From Parietaria judaica (taxonomy: Eukaryota > Streptophyta > Magnoliopsida > Rosales > Urticaceae): DNA of 64,000 nucleotides. Made by a program: the position numbers and the translations under genes. The stretch spans positions 12,423,180 to 12,487,179 of the forward strand of contig OX940872.1 in assembly GCA_954871525.1 (NCBI GenBank), given 5' to 3'. The notes beneath the pieces were generated by a model. It did no database searches, was not told the DNA's origin, and worked only from the letters and a program-made list of their open reading frames with translations. Position 1 is the first letter of the stretch; every line of letters starts with the position of its first letter. Shown here one piece after another: positions 57,145 to 64,000 of the stretch.

Positions 57145-58138
57145 GGGTTAATTGCGGCAAAAATACCTAACTTTTGGTCAAATTCTCTGCTGTGTATACA
57201 ACCTCCGTAAATGGCGGTAAAAGTACCCAAACTTTGCATTTGGGAGTTGACCGAAAAAATTCACCTATGTGGCAATCACCCTTTGCCAATGTGGCATGCC
57301 ACATGGCACTTGGCCGCCACGTGGCATGCCACGAAATAAAAACCACCGCTCACGGTTCACTTGAACTCCGTTTTCGATCCGGTTCACGCGTCGAATAAAT
57401 TTTTTTAATAATAATAATAATAATAATAACTAATAAACACATCAAAATTGTTTAAAAAGTCAAGACATAATTAAATACACACCACTTATTGAAAAACAAA
57501 AAATAGTAGTCATATTTATATTTAACAAAAAATTATGTTTATTTGTTTGCATGATATTTTTTTGTGTGTTTGTATTTTATATAAATAATAATTGTTTAAT
57601 ATGTTTTTTTATTTATATATTATTCTTGTTTTGAAAATTGTCGTTAAATAATCATATGATTATTATTGATTATTTTTACTAAACATATTAAGCGATTTTA
57701 TTTCACCCGTGAACTAGATCGAAGGAGGAGCTTGAGTGAACCGTGAACGGTGATTTTTTTCTTTATTTATTTTATTTGATCCACTTTTCTAAAATGAATA
57801 ATTATATTTAATAACAAAACTAATAATGAATATTTAAATTTAAATACTCATAATTGGTTATTATGGAAAAATAATTTTATTTTTTAAAATAAAAAAATAT
57901 TTTTTAAAAAAATTATTTAAAAAAATAATTACGTGGCATGCCACGTGGCGGCCAAGTGCCATGTGGCATGCCAAGTGCCATGTGGCATGCCACGTGGCAA
58001 AGGGTGATTGCCACATATGTGAATTTTTTCGGTCAACTCCCAAATGCAAAGTTTGGGTACTTTTGCCGCTATTTACGGAGGTTGTATACACAGCAGAGAA
58101 TTTGACCAAAGGTTGGGTATTTTTGCCGCAATTAACCC
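57145..58138. mobile_element. Non-autonomous Mutator-like element (Mu-TIR MITE)
   Basis: 994 bp flanked by a perfect 10-bp target duplication TTGCAAACCA (57135-57144 and 58139-58148). Terminal inverted repeats of about 200 bp start GGGTTAATTGCGGCAAAAAT and end in the complement. A second inverted block further in (ACCGCTCACGGTTCACT with AGTGAACCGTGAACGGT) extends the arms. Several CACGTG palindromes lie in the arms (57318, 57942, 57991). The interior is AT-rich with an (AAT)n tract. There is no transposase, so it depends on a partner. TSD length and long TIRs fit Mutator. Confidence 0.92.
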
Positions 58139-58823
58139 TTGCAAACCATGTAGCTACTTGTACTAAAAAAACATGTTAGGGTAATCTTTCCTAGACAATA
58201 AAATATGTTGATGTGAGGAGGAATATATTTATTAGTTATATCATCAGAAATTGCCTTTTTCTCGAACAGATCATAGATTTTTTTGAGACAAGTAAAGTGA
58301 TGTACTCCCTAATGAGAACCGTACTCCGTATATGAGAATCTCCTCTCGTACGGCTCAATCAGAAAGATCAGAACACAAGTTCTAGCAGATACGTTAAAAA
58401 TTGTTAAGTATTAATATACCAAATTATAAGTATTACGAAGCGATTATGATAAATTGTGCATGCAAGGCGAAAATATGATTGGTACGGTTTATATATATAA
58501 TTTTTTTTAAATCTTACTAAATTATACATATAAATTTAAATGGTTCCTAGATATTGAGGGTTACAATAAGGAGCAAAGTTTGAGATACAAAGTTTCAATC
58601 AGTCTAATAAAAATCACAAAGTCAACAAGAAATCTAGTCAGAATTTCACGAGCAAGACATTACAAGTTACAACAAGCATAACAAAATTGGCTATAAATTT
58701 ATGAATATTTGAAAAGATTGTCGTTTTTTCAAGAATAGGTCGTTCAGTTCGAAACGACGTGTCGTGTTTCCGCTTGGATCCCTTTCGTTTCGCATTTCTC
58801 TGTCGCAAACTCATTTAATCGGT
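58139..58823. other. COQ5 upstream region
   Basis: AT-rich DNA up to the COQ5 promoter. No separate gene was found. Confidence 0.5.
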
Positions 58824-59345
58824 TATAAATTACAACGAGCGAGCGAGGGAGTGGCAAGATCGAGCTCGAAGATCGTCATCTTTTTTTGTTCAGAGATTGA
58901 TTGATTGATTGATTGATTGAGGTACGTTAATCACTCTAATGATCTTGTTTCGATCAAAGAGATTCAGCGAGACACGTGAATCGCTATCTTGTTCGCGATG
59001 ATCCCATTTTGCAGCAAAATCATGAGAATTTCTAATTGTGAGTGCCATCCAAGTGTTTGCGGAAATGCCTGAGCATAGCTACATCAATTATACATATATA
59101 ATATAATATTTGTTGGATTTTGGCCATCTTAGCTTGTTATTGTTCATGGGATCCTTTGAATAAGTAAAATATATATATATATATATCTCAGAATTCTCTA
59201 AGTTTCTTAAATCGTTTCTCAAGAAGCTAGAAATCTTCATGTTTGTCTCCTAGGAAGTTTGATAGGATCTCAGTTACTTTATATATATATATATAATTTC
59301 AATTTTGTATGGATTTTAGTTGATGTTAATTTTCTTAATTAGCAG
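58824..59345 (+). promoter_or_regulatory. COQ5 TATA box, 5' leader and leader intron
   Basis: TATAAA at 58824-58829 predicts a start near 58855. The leader carries a GATT microsatellite (58897-58920). A GT..AG leader intron runs from GTACGT at 58922 to AG at 59344-59345, two bases before the ATG. Leader introns in this position often boost expression; that is inference here. Confidence 0.65.
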
Positions 59346-59347
59346 CC

Positions 59348-62080
<2,733 letters not shown>

Positions 62081-62532
62081 ATAAATAGCTTATTTGCTAT
62101 TTAATTACAGAATTTTGCAGCCTCTGTTCTGTTCAGTAGTATTACTTTACACTTTACAGTTGGTAAATATCTGTTTCTCATAGCTTAGAAAATTTTACTA
62201 AAGGATTCCTCCCATGAATAATATGTTCAGTTCTTTTGTAAACTTGATATTTTTTACTTAGCCTGAAAGAAATCGTTAAACCGGGATTAGTTATGTAATT
62301 TGATTGTATCCCCTCTCATTAAAGAGTATTTTAGATCTAGAGCTAGTAAAATGCCTCCAAAAACGTAAAGACGGAGCTCGTTATGAAGGGTAGTCGTCTC
62401 ATCGTGTTTGATTGGTAGAAAATTCTCGTATCACTGAGAGAGATTTTCAGTCTCGGTCTAGATTTAGAGACTTGTTACCCGTTTATTAATTTGGTTAAGA
62501 GAAGGTGGGTGTATTTTCTAATCGTTAGGAAT
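62081..62532. other. COQ5 3' UTR and flank
   Basis: AT-rich trailer. A nearby segment (62263-62335) is partly duplicated at about 63405-63490 (AGAAATTCTTA.ACGGGGATT and CTCATTAAAGAG versus TTCATTAAAGAGCATTTTAG), pointing to a local duplication split by the LTR insert. Confidence 0.5.
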
Positions 62533-63202
62533 TGCACCCAACAACCCGAGCACTAAGACAGATAATCGAACACAAATGCGGAACACGACACGATTGATGA
62601 ACTCGACCAACGCGAGTTTATTGATCTTCACAAATATAATCGGTTACAAAGATTCGTATACAATCCCTAGATACAATCTTCCCGACTATCCTAGCCAAAC
62701 ACCCCTGCTCGCAGCACCCTCCGATGAGCTACCCGAATCCACGGAATCACCTCCGCCGTGTAGACTTCCACACCGGTACGCCTGAGCCACTCCGATCAAC
62801 CAGACACCACCGACAACCCAACCTCCCGGTGATACGAACCCAGTCGACGCTGTGCCGAGACTCCGATCGGATTCCCAAGAAGTCACTCCGCTTCTCTCCG
62901 TCGTTACCGAGTTCTCCTCGTCACCGCCTGCCACCGTACGCAGTCGTCTCCACCGTTGGATTCGCCGGAGCTTTCTGTCTCTCGAGAAAGCTTCCCTCTT
63001 CTCTCTGAAGATTTCTGGTGTTTGCTTTGTTTGTGAATCGATAATCCTCTCTGATACTCGGCTTGAGTATTTATAGAGGTTCCTCAATAATACCGCGTTG
63101 ATTAAGTCACCGAGCGTTGATTGAAAGTCAAACTCTGGCTGGCTGGAGAAACGGTTAAGTGACTGTGACTCACACATGCTCGTCACCGACGGGTGACCAA
63201 CA
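62533..63202 (-). mobile_element. Probable solo LTR (minus orientation)
   Basis: About 670 bp of higher GC. On the minus strand it starts TGTTGGTCACC and ends GGTTGTTGGGTGCA. It has a TATAAATACTC box (complement of about 63067-63077) and an AATAAA signal (complement of about 62614-62624), the order expected for an LTR promoter and poly(A) site. Flanking DNA on the two sides is related (see the COQ5 flank). No internal domain or second LTR. Target duplication not clear. The 166-residue ORF here is not convincing. Confidence 0.6.
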
Positions 63203-64000
63203 CTAATTTATTGATATTATTATTGAAACAATATATAGTTTCTTGACAAATGTTCATAAATATATTAACTTGGAAAATAGTGTAGTATTTATTTATTAAC
63301 ATGTAAAATACCTAAATTTGGACTAGTATTTCATGGCACTTCTTATCCCATGAATAATATGTTTAGTTTTTTTTTTTTTTTTTGTAAAATTAATTTTTTT
63401 AATATTCTTTTACTTAGTTGGAAAGAAATTCTTAGACGGGGATTTGTTATGTAATTAATTGTATTTTCTTTCATTAAAGAGCATTTTAGGTCTAAGCGCC
63501 AAAAAAATAAAAGTGGCGTTTTCGAGTCTCACTTTGGATTTTAAGTGATTTAAAGTCTGGGAGTATTTTCATGCTTTTTGTATGTAATATAAAATTTATT
63601 GATTAAGTTGATTTTACGTAGAAATGCCTAAAATAAGCGTAGATCAACCAAGAGTTAATTCGTACATAGTTTAATACTCAATTTACTAAAAAATGCATTG
63701 AGATCAAGGTTCAAAATTTCGACGAAAATTGTTTGAAAATCGCTATTGGTAAGTTTTCTAGACATATTTGTTATCGTTTTAACATTTTTTTGTCGATTTG
63801 CAGCATAAGCACTGCCTAACGATAATCACTAAAAATAAAAATAAAATGTATTTTTCAAAATCATGTGAGCCTAGTGGCTAAAGTTAAAATTGAGATAGCA
63901 TCGAGTGGGTCGAGATATCGAACACTCGAGATTAACGATCTATCCAATTACCGTGATTTGTTCTGATATTCGAATGTTACGTAAAACGGTCATATTGATT
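63203..64000. other. AT-rich intergenic DNA
   Basis: 63340-63500 repeats the COQ5 3' flank (ATGAATAATATGTTTAGTT... and GAAAGAAATTCTTAGACGGGG). The last ~70 bases repeat 4545-4616. No gene seen. Confidence 0.5.

Noticed and set aside
62686..63186. 166-aa minus-strand ORF
   Set aside because: Lies inside a probable solo LTR with TATA and poly(A) signals; no domain resemblance.

Overview
This is nuclear DNA of a flowering plant, most likely a eudicot. The genes have long AT-rich introns with GT..AG borders. The intergenic space is full of LTR retrotransposons, MITEs and a tRNA-derived SINE. The conserved genes are typical plant nuclear genes: organellar TyrRS, an MLP/Bet v 1 family, an ABCI17/STAR1-type ATPase, UTP25, the plant-specific stalk protein P3, and COQ5. 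I cannot name the species.

Layout. 1-2830: an LTR-like GC-rich fragment, then a complete 1.37 kb internally deleted Copia element (1460-2824) with a perfect 5-bp target duplication. 3000-4385 (-): intronless GC-rich organellar tyrosyl-tRNA synthetase. 5200-6600: LTR-like GC-rich relic. 8490-24100: a local MLP/Bet v 1 family on the minus strand, made of a fragment (8499-8567), an intact two-exon gene (9334-10560) and a decayed copy (22644-23909) carrying a SINE. The two larger copies are separated by two decayed retrotransposons, a Copia (11714-16884, -) and a Ty3/Gypsy (17260-22636, +). 25732-27911 (-): four-exon ABCI17/STAR1-like ATPase gene.

28247-40980 is one 12.7 kb Ty3/Gypsy element of Tat type, flanked by TGTAT target duplications. 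Gag-pol is on the minus strand and includes two RNase H domains. A roughly 1000-codon extra ORF lies on the opposite strand between pol and the 3' LTR. A 43-47 bp minisatellite separates the two coding blocks. The LTRs differ at only about nine bases, yet gag-pol has eight in-frame stops and a frameshift, while the antisense ORF has a single amber codon.

42350-62080 (+) is the gene-dense part: UTP25 (25 exons, 42665-53502), ribosomal stalk protein P3 (two exons, 54979-55718) and COQ5 (eight coding exons plus a 5'-UTR intron, 58855-62080). The UTP25 and P3 promoters both carry TGGGCC/TGGGCY site II motifs, and P3 also has a telo-box, as expected for ribosome-biogenesis genes. UTP25 introns hold a near-perfect 102-bp hairpin, an hAT-like MITE, other short repeats and a triplicated minisatellite. 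A 994-bp Mutator-like element with 10-bp target duplications lies between P3 and COQ5, and a probable solo LTR lies downstream of COQ5.

Exon joins were derived by hand from reading frame, splice borders and family similarity remembered from training. No alignment or database search was run.
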